From: Scleromatobacter sp964418745
GTDB lineage: Bacteria > Pseudomonadota > Gammaproteobacteria > Burkholderiales > Burkholderiaceae_C
Length of the DNA: 64,000 bases
Direction of reading: 5' to 3'
NCBI GenBank assembly: GCA_964418745.1
Contig: CAYQMX010000007.1
Coordinates: forward strand, 191,071 to 255,070
The notes under the pieces are model-generated. The model made no database searches. It saw only the letters and a program-made list of their open reading frames with translations, and was not told the origin of the DNA. Numbering within the stretch: the first letter of the stretch is position 1; each line of letters starts with the position of its first letter. Below are positions 1 through 8,767 of this stretch, in pieces. The position numbers were made by a program, and so were the translations under genes.

Positions 1-1746
1 GAGGGCAAGCTGTTTTCTCCGCTCGCCTTCACCAAGACCTACACGATGGCGGCAGCCGCCGCGTTGTCCGTGACGCTCGTGCCCGTGCTCATGGGGTACC
101 TGATCCGCGGGCGCATTCCCCGGGAGGCGGCCAACCCGCTGAACCGGATCCTGGTGCGCCTCTATCACCCGGCGCTGGGGGCGGTGCTGCGGTTCCCGAA
201 GACCACGCTGGCCGTTGCCGGCGTCGTCCTGGCGCTGACGGCCATCCCCGTCATGCGCCTCGGCGGCGAGTTCATGCCGCCGCTGGACGAGGGCGACCTG
301 CTGTACATGCCGTCCGCGCTGCCGGGCCTGTCGGCGTCCAAGGCCGCCGAACTGCTGCAGCAGACCGACCGGCTCATCAAGACCGTGCCCGAAGTGCAAC
401 GGGTCTTCGGCAAGGCCGGGCGCGCGGACAGCGCCACCGACCCGGCGCCGCTGGAGATGTTCGAGACCACCATCCAGTTCAAGCCGCGCGAGCAATGGCG
501 CCCGGGCATGACCCCGGACCGGCTGGTCGAGGAACTCGACCGCGCGGTGAAGGTGCCGGGGCTGTCCAACATCTGGGTGCCGCCGATCCGCAATCGCATC
601 GACATGCTGGCCACCGGCATCAAGAGTCCGGTCGGCATCAAGGTGGCCGGCGCCGACCTGGCGACCATCGACAGGCTGACCACCCAGATCGAGGCGACGG
701 TCCGCGGTGTCTCCGGCGTCTCCTCGGCGCTGGCCGAGCGCCTGACCGGCGGGCGCTACATCGACGTGGACGTCGACCGCGCAGCCATCGCCCGCTACGG
801 CCTGTCCGTGGCCGACGTGCAGTCCATCGTGTCGACGGCCATCGGCGGCGAGAACGTGGGCGAGGTGGTCAGCGGCCGGGAACGCTTCCCCATCAACGTC
901 CGCTACCCGCGCGAGATGCGCGACTCGCTCGAGCGCCTGCGCACGCTGCCCTTCGTCACCGACAGGGGCGCGCGACTGTCGTTGCAGGACGTGGCCCGGG
1001 TCGCCATCGCCGAGGGCCCGCCCATGCTGCGCAGCGAGAACGCGCGCCTGTCCGGCTGGGTGTACGTCGACGTGCGCGGCCGCGACCTGCGGTCCGCCGT
1101 CCGCGACATGCAGGCCGCGGTCGCCCGGCAGGTGGCGCTGCCGGCGGGCTACGCCATTTCCTGGTCGGGGCAGTTCGAGTACCTGGAGCGCGCGACCGAG
1201 CGCCTGAAGATGGTGGTGCCCGCGACGCTGGCCGTCATCTTCGTGCTGCTCCACGTGCTGTTCCGCAAGGCCACGGACGCGGCGCTGGTGATGGCGGCCG
1301 TGCCGTTCTCGCTGGTGGGCGGCTTCTGGCTGGTCTGGTCGCTGGGGCACGCGGTCTCGGTGGCCACGGCCGTCGGCTTCCTCGCGCTCGCGGGCGTCGC
1401 CGCCGAATTCGGCGTCGTGATGCTCCTCTACCTCGAGAACGCCCTGAAGCGGCGCCTTGCCGCGGGCGAACCGGACGACGAGGCGACCTTGCTGGCGGCC
1501 ATCCGGGAAGGGGCAGTGCTGCGGGTGCGGCCCAAGGCGATGACCGTGGCCATCGTGCTGGCCGGGCTCGTGCCGATGATGGGGGGGCAGGGCACCGGCT
1601 CGGAGATCATGGCCCGCGTGGCGGCGCCGATGGTGGGCGGCATGGTGACGGCGCCGCTGCTGAGCATGCTGGTCATACCGGCGGCCTGGTTGCTGGTGCG
1701 CCGGCGTCGGCGGCCACTGCGCGGTACGGTGCTGCCGGCCCGCTGA
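1..1746 (+). CDS. CusA/CzcA-family RND heavy-metal efflux pump, 3' part
   Basis: Inner-membrane proton-driven RND subunit that, with a periplasmic adaptor and outer-membrane channel, would export metal cations. The reading frame is open from base 1, so the N-terminal half lies before the window; 581 codons remain. Visible parts are transmembrane stretches near the first in-frame Met (position 46), the segment GGEFMPPLDEGDLLYMPSAL typical of CusA/CzcA/SilA, a porter domain containing IWVPPIRNRIDM and SPVGIKVAG, and a hydrophobic C-terminal bundle ending in an Arg-rich tail. Retention of the long periplasmic loops supports heavy-metal efflux (HME-RND) rather than drug efflux (AcrB) type. Which metal (Cu/Ag or Zn/Co/Cd) cannot be read from this part. 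The neighbours on the right are on the other strand and unrelated. Confidence 0.93.
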   Translation, partial: EGKLFSPLAFTKTYTMAAAAALSVTLVPVLMGYLIRGRIPREAANPLNRILVRLYHPALGAVLRFPKTTLAVAGVVLALTAIPVMRLGGEFMPPLDEGDLLYMPSALPGLSASKAAELLQQTDRLIKTVPEVQRVFGKAGRADSATDPAPLEMFETTIQFKPREQWRPGMTPDRLVEELDRAVKVPGLSNIWVPPIRNRIDMLATGIKSPVGIKVAGADLATIDRLTTQIEATVRGVSGVSSALAERLTGGRYIDVDVDRAAIARYGLSVADVQSIVSTAIGGENVGEVVSGRERFPINVRYPREMRDSLERLRTLPFVTDRGARLSLQDVARVAIAEGPPMLRSENARLSGWVYVDVRGRDLRSAVRDMQAAVARQVALPAGYAISWSGQFEYLERATERLKMVVPATLAVIFVLLHVLFRKATDAALVMAAVPFSLVGGFWLVWSLGHAVSVATAVGFLALAGVAAEFGVVMLLYLENALKRRLAAGEPDDEATLLAAIREGAVLRVRPKAMTVAIVLAGLVPMMGGQGTGSEIMARVAAPMVGGMVTAPLLSMLVIPAAWLLVRRRRRPLRGTVLPAR

Positions 1747-1780
1747 GGCCGGGCCGGCGGGCGGCGCCTGCGGGGCCGGC

Positions 1781-2362
1781 TCAGCGGGCCGGCGTCGCCT
1801 TGCGCGCGTCGGCGATCGGCTCGACGGCGACCACTTCCTTGGCGCGCGTGTCGATGCCCACCAGCAGGTCGGGCTTGTCGAAGAACGCGCCGCTCGCCGC
1901 GCTGCGGCGCAGCAGCTCGAGATCGCGGGCCGCACCCGGGCGCGACAGGCGAACCCGGTAGACCGAGGGCGGCCCGTGGAAGATCACCGTCACGAGGCCG
2001 TCGACGTCGTGGTCGGCCACCTGTTGCGCCGCCAGCATTCGCGCGGCGCCCAGCCGATCGATGACGTGTTCCGCCTTGTTGCCGGACACGAGCAGGCACT
2101 GGTCGCCCTTGAGCGCCTGCGCGATGAAGTTGGCCTGCACCGCGTAGTCGGCGCGCCGCCTGTCCAGGCGCCACGACGATCCGTCGGCCAGCGCGAGATC
2201 GGCCGGGGCGCCGGGTGGCTCGACCCAGGCCGCGACCTTGGCCATGACGAAGTCCGGCCCGCGCATCGCGTCGGCCGGGCGGGGGGGACTGGCGGAGGCG
2301 GAAGTCATCTGGATGATTCCTGAGAGGAAGAGGAGCGGGCCGAGCCGCCGGAGGATGGACAT
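1781..2362 (-). CDS. Exported hypothetical protein, possible partner of the glutaminase-like gene
   Basis: 193 residues, not recognised. The first 25 residues (MSILRR, then a hydrophobic stretch ending SASAS) look like a Sec signal peptide, so the mature protein is probably periplasmic. The rest is a mixed alpha/beta domain with no motif I can name. The start codon overlaps the stop of the upstream glutaminase-like gene by one base (TGATG), so the two are almost certainly translationally coupled. That coupling to a putative toxic enzyme makes an immunity or inhibitor role possible, but this rests on position only. A longer open frame upstream in the same phase runs antisense-like through the neighbour and is not a credible start. 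Confidence 0.6.
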   Translation of the reverse strand: MSILRRLGPLLFLSGIIQMTSASASPPRPADAMRGPDFVMAKVAAWVEPPGAPADLALADGSSWRLDRRRADYAVQANFIAQALKGDQCLLVSGNKAEHVIDRLGAARMLAAQQVADHDVDGLVTVIFHGPPSVYRVRLSRPGAARDLELLRRSAASGAFFDKPDLLVGIDTRAKEVVAVEPIADARKATPAR

Positions 2363-2949
2363 CAGGGCCTCGTCCAGTTCGCGGCGCGGTCCGCGCGGTG
2401 TTGGTCGAAGATGGCCGTGATCTCGGCGGCGTCGGGCGTCGGCGCGACGCGGCCGTCGGGCGCGCGATAGTAGGGCGTCGCGTCGGTGCGCACCAGCTGC
2501 GAGCCCGGTTGGCCCTGCATGTCCTTCCATTGCTGCGGCGTCACGGGGCCGGAGGCGATGGACGGGTCGAGCACCATGGGCGTGACCACGCCGCCGACCT
2601 CGACGGGCACGGTCGGGGCGACGTGGTACCCCCATTCGACGAAGCCGTCCGGATCGTTGGGCGTGGCTACCCGCAACGGGTGCGAGATGTCCGGGGCGTA
2701 GTTCCACGCCTTGCCGGCGTCGACGCCCGCGGCCTTCAGTTCCTGATCCATCACCTCGGCCCGGTTGTAGCAACAGTCGTTCGGATAGTTCCAGGGAATG
2801 TCCGTGCGGCTCTTGAAGTGGTCGAACCACTGCTGCGCCTGCGCCGGCGTCAGCGTGCCGCATCCGGCGCAGGGTACCACCGGAGACGCGGCAGGCGCGT
2901 TCGAGAACAGGCCGACGATCTCGTCCCACAGGTCGGAGAAGAAGCTCAT
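2362..2949 (-). CDS. Protein-glutaminase-like deamidase (putative effector)
   Basis: 195 residues resembling protein glutaminases, which deamidate glutamine side chains in proteins. The family's Cys-His-Asp order is visible: Cys60 in CCYNRAEVM, His109 in WGYHVAP and Asp128 in MVLDPS, with AWNYAPDISHPLRV between. There is no signal peptide: the start is MSFFSDLWDEIVGLF followed by a Pro/Cys-containing linker. The secreted Chryseobacterium enzyme is made as a pre-proprotein; this one looks like a bare catalytic domain of the kind found in contact-dependent or type VI effectors. It sits between a small upstream gene (60 bp gap) and a coupled exported protein downstream. The family call is from motif recognition; an effector role is inference, since no VgrG, PAAR or secretion gene lies in the window. 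Confidence 0.7.
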   Translation of the reverse strand: MSFFSDLWDEIVGLFSNAPAASPVVPCAGCGTLTPAQAQQWFDHFKSRTDIPWNYPNDCCYNRAEVMDQELKAAGVDAGKAWNYAPDISHPLRVATPNDPDGFVEWGYHVAPTVPVEVGGVVTPMVLDPSIASGPVTPQQWKDMQGQPGSQLVRTDATPYYRAPDGRVAPTPDAAEITAIFDQHRADRAANWTRP

Positions 2950-3009
2950 GCGCGGCTCATCGCCTCGCCATGCGCCGCACGCCGGGCGGAACCGGGCGGG
3001 GCGAGGGCC

Positions 3010-3342
3010 TCACGCGCGACTCCGGGGGAACCGGTCGGCGCGGTCGAACAGGGCCCGGATCTTGTCGTCGGCGATGCGGAAGCGGTCGTTCATGACCTCG
3101 ACCATCCAGGCCGGATCGACGGCGTCTTCGTGTGCGCCGGAGGCCCAGGCCAGCGTGACGTAGCCGGCAACCTGCCGCTCGGTGACCAGGCCGTAGTCCA
3201 TCGCGCGCGCGAACAGCAGGTCGAGCGCGCGCCGGTCGGGAAGCCGTCGCGTCCTGCCCTGGATGAAGGCGGCGAGACGCTCGAGGAACCGGCCCTGGCG
3301 CTGCGCCGTCAACGCGGTCATCTGTTCGGACGAAATGTGCAT
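3010..3342 (-). CDS. Small helical protein of effector-accessory type
   Basis: 110 residues, predicted mostly helical and without signal peptide. The pattern MHISSEQMTAL, then a helix with FLERLAAF, VTERQVAGYVTLAWASG and WMVEVMNDRF recalls short proteins often encoded directly upstream of polymorphic or type VI toxins, where they may act as chaperones or adaptors. I know these only as uncharacterised families. It is the first gene of a three-gene minus-strand set with the glutaminase-like enzyme, 60 bp upstream of it. A longer frame extending to 3424 is possible on the complementary phase but has no protein-like composition. Confidence 0.5.
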   Translation of the reverse strand: MHISSEQMTALTAQRQGRFLERLAAFIQGRTRRLPDRRALDLLFARAMDYGLVTERQVAGYVTLAWASGAHEDAVDPAWMVEVMNDRFRIADDKIRALFDRADRFPRSRA

Positions 3343-3494
3343 CTCGCTGCGCCTGCGCGCCGTGCCGACCCGTGGGAGAAGCTGCGGATGCTAGGAGGAG
3401 TTCGTTCGACTGTCCATACCTCATGCCGTATGGCGCACGGCGGGTTCGGCGGTCGCCGAGCCGGTCCGCGGCGTGTCAGGGTTCTTACCAATCA

Positions 3495-3518
3495 CTTTCG
3501 AAACTATCGAAGCGAAAG
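3495..3518. promoter_or_regulatory. AgaR-like operator, upstream copy
   Basis: Stretch bounded by CTTTCG and CGAAAG. Read on the minus strand it gives repeated TTTCG/TTCG blocks, like the DeoR-family AgaR consensus (TTTCRTTTYRTTTY). It ends three bases before the -35 box of the receptor promoter. agaR itself is the seventh gene downstream. Consensus recalled from memory; binding is inferred. Confidence 0.5.
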
Positions 3519-3521
3519 CTA

Positions 3522-3550
3522 TTGTGGCGGCGAATTCCGATTTTTAGAAT
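3522..3550 (+). promoter_or_regulatory. Sigma-70 promoter of the TonB receptor gene
   Basis: TTGTGG (3522-3527) and TAGAAT (3545-3550) with a 17-base spacer in a locally AT-rich stretch. Start of transcription would be near 3557, leaving a leader of about 137 bases that contains the second AgaR-like site. Confidence 0.55.
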
Positions 3551-3611
3551 CAATTCGCGCTGCAAACAAAAGCATTCGGTGCTCCAGGCGCGACTCTCAG
3601 GCGGTCTCTGG

Positions 3612-3631
3612 TTTCGTTTCGCTTTCGATTT
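3612..3631. promoter_or_regulatory. AgaR-like operator, downstream copy
   Basis: TTTCGTTTCGCTTTCGATTT on the plus strand, a close match to the AgaR-type repeat TTTCRTTTYRTTTY. It lies about 55 bases after the predicted transcription start. Together with the upstream copy it would allow looping or a roadblock. Confidence 0.55.
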
Positions 3632-3693
3632 ACGGGAAGGCGCAAGCGGCCGGGGCCGCAACCCCGCAAGACCGATCTCCAAGGAATGCATCG

Positions 3694-6480
3694 ATGAGCC
3701 AGCGACACGGAACCACCTTTGCCCGCACGATGCTCGTCGCGAGCCTGGAGCTGGCGTTCTGCGGCCTTGCCGCAGCGCAGGCCGCGTCCGCGCCGGCCGG
3801 CGCCGCCTCCGCGCCCGTCCAGCAGGACGAGGCGCCCCAGACCGTCGTCGTCAGCGGCACGCGGGCCAGCCTGACGAAGTCGCTGGATCTCAAGCGCAAC
3901 TCGACCATCGTGCAGGATTCGATCTCGGCCACCGAGCTCGGGCGCTTCCCGGACGACAACGTGGCCGACTCGCTGAGCCACATCAACGGCATCTCGATCA
4001 CGCGCACCTCGGGCGGCGAGGGCCAGTACGTGGGCGTGCGCGGCTTCGGCTCGGGCTACAACATCGTCACGCTCAACGACCGCATCCTGGCCACCGACGG
4101 CGACGGCCGCGACTTCGCGTTCGACGTGCTGCCCTCCGACGTCATATCGGGGGCCGACGTGCTGAAGTCGGCCCAGGCCTCGCAGGTCGAGGGCAGCATC
4201 GGCGGCACCGTCAACCTGCGCTCGGCGCGTCCGTTCGACAACCCCGGCACGCACGCGGCGCTGCGCATCGAGGGCGACCACAACGACATGTCGCGGCTCA
4301 ACGGCCGCAAGGTCTCCGGGGTGTTCAGCACGACCAACGGGGCCCGCACGCTGGGCGTGGTGCTGGGCGCGGTCTGGTCGAAGTCCGACGAACGCACCGA
4401 CTCGCTCAGCTACAACACGTACGACGCCAACAACCCGGGCAGCTTCGACCTGAACGGCGACGGCACGATCTCGGCCGACGAGAGCAACCTGGTTGCGACC
4501 TGCTGCATCGCCTTCGGCTCCAACTTCCAGAAGAAGCAGCGCGTCGCGTTCTCGGGCGCCCTCGAGTGGAAGCCCAGCGCCGACCTGCACCTGACCCTGG
4601 ACGGCCTGATGACGCACCTGAACGCGCCCGAGGCCGGCTACAACGAGGCCTACTACCCCGCGTACACGCCGGGCCGCTGGAGCGACGTGACGGCCACGCG
4701 CGGGCTGATCACCGGGTTCACGGCCAACGCCTTCGTGCCGGAGATGGCCAACATCTCCATCGACCGCGAGGTCAAGACCAGCCAGGTGGGCCTGAACGGC
4801 CAGTGGACGTGGTCGCCGACGCTGAAGTTCGGCGCCGACGTCTACCGCTCCAAGTCGATCCGCGACGAGGGCGGCAAGGACACCTTCCTGGTGGCGGGCA
4901 TCGCCGGCGACAGCACGCTGAAGTGGCAGACCACGAACAACGGCCTGCCCGACATCGCCGTGACGCTGCCCGACGGCCGCGACCTGGCCACCGCGCTGGC
5001 CGCCGGCCAGCTGGGCGACGCCGACTACGGCATCCACTACGTCGGCCTGAGCGGCGACAACATCCACGACACCGTCACCGGCGGCACCGTCTCGGGCCGC
5101 TACGACATCGACCTCGGCGTCCTCGAGAGCCTGGACTTCGGCGTCGGCCGGACCCAGCGCCAGAAGGTGCGCGACTACATCGACAACGACTGGACCGGCG
5201 GCTCCTGCCAATACTGCGACATGTATTCGACCACCTTTGCGTCGCTGGGCCAGCACGTCGTCAGCCCGCTGACCGTGCCCAACTTCATGAAGGGCGCCGG
5301 CGGCAAGTTCCCGCACAGCCTGGTGCAGTTCAACGCCAACGCCTACCTGAACGCACTGAAGGCGCTCGACGGCCAGCCGGTGATGGCGGACGGCCAGCCC
5401 ACTGGCGACACCTTCGACTTCGCCAGGACGCTGCCGTCGCGCGACCCGACGAACTCGTACGACGTCGTCGAGAAGACCACCTCGGCCTTCCTCGAGGGCA
5501 ACCTCTCGGGCGAGAAGTGGTCGGGCAACGTGGGCGTGCGGCTGGTGCGCACCACCACGACCTCGGCCACCGCCTTCAACCAGATCCTGGCCATCGACGA
5601 CCCGACGCCCGACATCGCCACGTCCAGCCCCACCGTCACCTACAGCGATCCCGAGCCGGTCTTCGAGCGCGGCTCGTACACCAAGGTGCTGCCGTCTGCC
5701 AACTTCAGCTACTGGCTGGACAAGACGCTGCAGCTGCGCCTGGGCGCCGCCGAGGTGATGGCGCGCCCCTCGCTCGACAAGCTCGCCCCCACGCGCACCG
5801 ACACGACGATCGACCGCGTCTACGTGATCACCATCGCCGGCAACTCCAAGCTCAAGCCCACCACGGCGCGCCAGGAGGACCTGTCGCTGGAGTGGTACTA
5901 CAAGCCCAAGTCGGCGCTGACCCTGGCGGTGTTCGCCAAGCAGATCAGCAACTTCGTCACCACGCAGACGACCAACGACGTCGACATCGGCGTGCCGGGC
6001 TACCTCTACACGATCATCAGCCCGATCAACGGCGACCGCGGTACCGTCGCCGGCCTGGAGCTCGGCTTCCAGCACCTGTTCGACAACGGTTTCGGCGTGC
6101 GAATGCAGTACACGCGCAACAAGAGCAAGGCCTGGGTGCAGGGGCAGTACGTCGGGCAGCTCGAAGGCGTGGCGCCGTCCACGTCGTCGCTGGGCCTGCT
6201 GTACGAGAAGGACAAGCTCAGCGCCAGCCTGTCGTTCGACCACACCAGCAGCTACGTGGTGGCGAGCTCGACGGAGGCCGGCTGGCCCAACATCGCCGCG
6301 CCGCTGATGTGGGTCACGGCCTCGGCCTCCTACGACCTCAACGACCACCTGAAGCTGTTCGTCGAGGGCAAGAACCTGTCCGACGCGCTCTACCGTTCGA
6401 ACCTGGGCCGCGCCGACGCGTCCTACGGGTATTCCGCCTGGGGTCGCACCGTGACCGCCGGCATCAGCCTGAAGCTGTGA
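3694..6480 (+). CDS. TonB-dependent receptor, Xanthomonas/Caulobacter glycan type
   Basis: 928 residues. Outer-membrane active-transport barrel powered by TonB, expected to import oligosaccharides. A Sec signal (MSQRHGTTFARTMLVASLEL...AAAQA) is followed by a plug beginning TVVVSGTRASL, with FPDDNVADSLSHINGISITR and GEGQYVGVRGFGSGYN as in the carbohydrate-linked TIGR01782 group. The barrel ends in a typical C-terminal strand (AGISLKL). There is no N-terminal sigma-regulator domain. The start at 3694 has AAGGAA eight bases upstream; the open frame extends much further upstream but that part is not protein-like. First gene of the galactosamine cluster, 7 bp before the transporter gene, under AgaR-like operators. 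Substrate (galactosamine-containing glycan) is inferred from neighbours. Confidence 0.92.
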   Translation: MSQRHGTTFARTMLVASLELAFCGLAAAQAASAPAGAASAPVQQDEAPQTVVVSGTRASLTKSLDLKRNSTIVQDSISATELGRFPDDNVADSLSHINGISITRTSGGEGQYVGVRGFGSGYNIVTLNDRILATDGDGRDFAFDVLPSDVISGADVLKSAQASQVEGSIGGTVNLRSARPFDNPGTHAALRIEGDHNDMSRLNGRKVSGVFSTTNGARTLGVVLGAVWSKSDERTDSLSYNTYDANNPGSFDLNGDGTISADESNLVATCCIAFGSNFQKKQRVAFSGALEWKPSADLHLTLDGLMTHLNAPEAGYNEAYYPAYTPGRWSDVTATRGLITGFTANAFVPEMANISIDREVKTSQVGLNGQWTWSPTLKFGADVYRSKSIRDEGGKDTFLVAGIAGDSTLKWQTTNNGLPDIAVTLPDGRDLATALAAGQLGDADYGIHYVGLSGDNIHDTVTGGTVSGRYDIDLGVLESLDFGVGRTQRQKVRDYIDNDWTGGSCQYCDMYSTTFASLGQHVVSPLTVPNFMKGAGGKFPHSLVQFNANAYLNALKALDGQPVMADGQPTGDTFDFARTLPSRDPTNSYDVVEKTTSAFLEGNLSGEKWSGNVGVRLVRTTTTSATAFNQILAIDDPTPDIATSSPTVTYSDPEPVFERGSYTKVLPSANFSYWLDKTLQLRLGAAEVMARPSLDKLAPTRTDTTIDRVYVITIAGNSKLKPTTARQEDLSLEWYYKPKSALTLAVFAKQISNFVTTQTTNDVDIGVPGYLYTIISPINGDRGTVAGLELGFQHLFDNGFGVRMQYTRNKSKAWVQGQYVGQLEGVAPSTSSLGLLYEKDKLSASLSFDHTSSYVVASSTEAGWPNIAAPLMWVTASASYDLNDHLKLFVEGKNLSDALYRSNLGRADASYGYSAWGRTVTAGISLKL

Positions 6481-6487
6481 GGACGCC

Positions 6488-7405
6488 ATGAACGCTGCCG
6501 CCCCCGCCTTGTCCGACCGTCCCGCCCGCCGCATCGGCTGGCTCGGCTTCGCCGTCATCACCATGCTCACCTGGGGCGTGTGGGGCGCCTTCACCGGCGT
6601 GCCCACCGACCACGGCTTTCCCGAGACGCTGGTCTACGTGGTGTGGTCGTTCACGATGATCCCGCCCGCGTTGCTCGAGCTGCGCCGGGTCGGCTGGAAG
6701 CTGATGCACGACCGCCGATCCATCGCGCTGGGCCTGGCCATCGGCGTGCTCGGCGCGGGTGGCCAGATGCTGCTGTTCCACGCGGTCAAGATCGGGCCGA
6801 CCTACCTGATCTTCCCGCTGATCTCGCTGTCGCCGGCGCTCACCATCGGCCTGTCGTTCGCGCTGCTGCGCGAGCGCACCGGCAAGCTGGGCCTGCTGGG
6901 CATCGTGCTGGCGCTGTGCAGCCTGCCGCTGTTCGACTACGCGCCGGGCGAGCACCGCGACTACGGCCTGTGGTTCCTGCTGGCGCTGGCCGTGATGGTG
7001 GCCTGGGGCGTGCAGGCCTACTTCATCAAGGTGGCCAACGCCACGATGAACGCCGAGAGCATCTTCGTGTGGATGGCGATCTCCGCGCTGCTGTCGATTC
7101 CCGTCGCGCTGGCGATGACCGACTTCGCGCAGCCGATCAACTGGGGCCTGCAGGGGCCATGGCTCGCGGCGGTGATCCAGATCCTCAACGCCATCGGCGC
7201 ACTGACGCTGGTGCACGCGTTCCGCCACGGCAAGGCCATCGTCGTCTCGCCGATGGTCAACGCCGGTGCGCCCTTGCTCACCTCCGTGATCGCCATCGCG
7301 CTGGCCGGCTCGATGCCGTCGGGCACCAAGCTCGCCGGCATCGTGCTGGCGCTGCTGGCCGCGCTGCTGCTCGCCCTCCAACCCGAAGCGGCCGGCGACG
7401 CCTGA
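6488..7405 (+). CDS. EamA/DMT-family inner-membrane transporter
   Basis: 305 residues, about ten hydrophobic helices and little else, the length and pattern of drug/metabolite transporters with two EamA-like halves. GHAGGQMLLF-like text is absent, but GAGGQMLLFHAVKIGPTYLIF and the Pro/Gly-rich helix starts fit sugar-type DMT members such as RhaT/GRP relatives. It begins seven bases after the receptor stop (AGGA at 6480-6483) and precedes the catabolic genes, so it probably carries the released monosaccharide, galactosamine or N-acetylgalactosamine, over the inner membrane. Known Aga systems use a PTS or the AgaP permease, so this would be a non-orthologous replacement. Substrate assignment is by context only. 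Confidence 0.85.
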   Translation: MNAAAPALSDRPARRIGWLGFAVITMLTWGVWGAFTGVPTDHGFPETLVYVVWSFTMIPPALLELRRVGWKLMHDRRSIALGLAIGVLGAGGQMLLFHAVKIGPTYLIFPLISLSPALTIGLSFALLRERTGKLGLLGIVLALCSLPLFDYAPGEHRDYGLWFLLALAVMVAWGVQAYFIKVANATMNAESIFVWMAISALLSIPVALAMTDFAQPINWGLQGPWLAAVIQILNAIGALTLVHAFRHGKAIVVSPMVNAGAPLLTSVIAIALAGSMPSGTKLAGIVLALLAALLLALQPEAAGDA

Positions 7406-7432
7406 GCGTCGCCCGCCTCGACCGTCCACTCA

Positions 7433-8767
7433 ATGAAATCCATTCTCGAGCTCGTCCGCCGCCACAAGGCCGGCCAGGCGATCGGCATCTACGCGATCTG
7501 TTCGGCGCACCCCGTGGTGTTGCGCGCCGCGCTCTGCGAAGGCCTGCGGCGCGCGTCGCCGGTGCTGATCGAAGCCACGTCCAACCAGGTCAACCAGTTC
7601 GGCGGCTACACCGGCATGACGCCGCGCGACTTCCGCGATTTCGTGTTCGCGATCGCCGACGACGTCGGCTTCCCGCGCGAGCGGCTGCTGCTGGGCGGCG
7701 ACCACCTCGGTCCGAACTGCTGGCAGGCGCAACCGTCCGAGGCGGCGCTGGCGCTGTCGCAGGCGCTGGTGGCGCAGTACGTGGAGGCCGGCTTCCGCAA
7801 GCTCCATCTCGACTGCTCGATGGCCTGCGCCGACGACCCGGCCGTGCTGCCGGAGCGCCTGGTCGCCGCACGCGCGGCGCGCCTGTGCGCGGCCGCCGAG
7901 GCGGCATTCGCCGCGCTGCCGGCGGCCGGGCGCGGCGAGCCGCCGGTCTACGTCATCGGCACCGAGGTGCCGGTTCCGGGCGGCGCGCACGAGGAGCTGC
8001 AGGAACTCGAAGTGACCGGCTCGGCGGCTGCCGCCGCCACCATCGCCTGCCACCGCGAGGCGTTCGCGCAGCACGGGCTGGCCGACGGTGCGTGGCACCG
8101 CGTGGTGGGCCTCGTGGTGCAGCCGGGGGTCGAGTTCGACCACCACAAGGTCATCGACTACGTGGCGCACAAGGCCCGCGCGCTGAGCGCCTTCATCGAA
8201 CGCGAGCCGGGCCTGGTCTACGAGGCGCACTCCACCGACTACCAGACGCCCGGGGCGCTGAAGGCCCTGGTGCGGGACCACTTCGCGATCCTCAAGATCG
8301 GCCCGGGCGCCACGTTCGCGCTGCGCGAGGCGCTGTGGGCGCTGGCAGACATCGAGCAGGCATGGCGCGGCCCGGAAGGTTCGTCGCACCTGAAGGAAGC
8401 GGTGCTGGAGGCGATGCGCGAACGGCCTGCGTACTGGGAGAAGTACTACGCCGACGGACGGCGGCGCCAGCTCGACCTGCAGTACAGCCTGAGCGACCGC
8501 ATCCGCTACTACTGGGCGCAGCCGGCCGTGCAGCAGGCGTGCGCGGCGCTGCTGGCCAACCTCGGCGACGGCCCGTTGCCGCTGACGCTGCTGAGCCAGT
8601 TCCTGCCGCTGCAGTACGCGGCCATCCGCGCCGGCCGGCTCGCCAACGACGCCGGCGCGGTGCTGCAGGAGGCGGTCGCGCTGGTGCTGCGCCCGTACAT
8701 CGACGCCGCGGATCCGGTGCCCGGCCCGCTCGACGCGGCGACGACCGCGTGCGAGGTGCTGCAATGA
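7433..8767 (+). CDS. kbaZ: D-tagatose-1,6-bisphosphate aldolase subunit KbaZ/GatZ
   Basis: 444 residues, full length for the GatZ/KbaZ family. Recognised by IGIYAICSAHPVVLRAAL, the SNQVNQFGGYTGM block, GGDHLGPNCWQ and KLHLDCSMACADDP. In enterobacteria KbaZ or GatZ stabilises the catalytic class II aldolase KbaY/GatY; no KbaY is encoded in the window, so the partner is elsewhere or KbaZ has another role (some authors suggest the family acts as a tagatose-6-phosphate kinase). It overlaps agaS by four bases (ATGA), marking a tightly coupled operon. The role here is the lower step of galactosamine breakdown to triose phosphates. Confidence 0.93.
   Translation: MKSILELVRRHKAGQAIGIYAICSAHPVVLRAALCEGLRRASPVLIEATSNQVNQFGGYTGMTPRDFRDFVFAIADDVGFPRERLLLGGDHLGPNCWQAQPSEAALALSQALVAQYVEAGFRKLHLDCSMACADDPAVLPERLVAARAARLCAAAEAAFAALPAAGRGEPPVYVIGTEVPVPGGAHEELQELEVTGSAAAAATIACHREAFAQHGLADGAWHRVVGLVVQPGVEFDHHKVIDYVAHKARALSAFIEREPGLVYEAHSTDYQTPGALKALVRDHFAILKIGPGATFALREALWALADIEQAWRGPEGSSHLKEAVLEAMRERPAYWEKYYADGRRRQLDLQYSLSDRIRYYWAQPAVQQACAALLANLGDGPLPLTLLSQFLPLQYAAIRAGRLANDAGAVLQEAVALVLRPYIDAADPVPGPLDAATTACEVLQ

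Noticed and set aside
3550..6606. A minus-strand frame of about 1000 codons opposite the first TonB receptor
   Set aside because: It mirrors the GC-biased codon pattern of the true gene, has Arg/Val/Gly-rich unnatural composition and no motif. Similar mirror frames opposite most long genes were left out.
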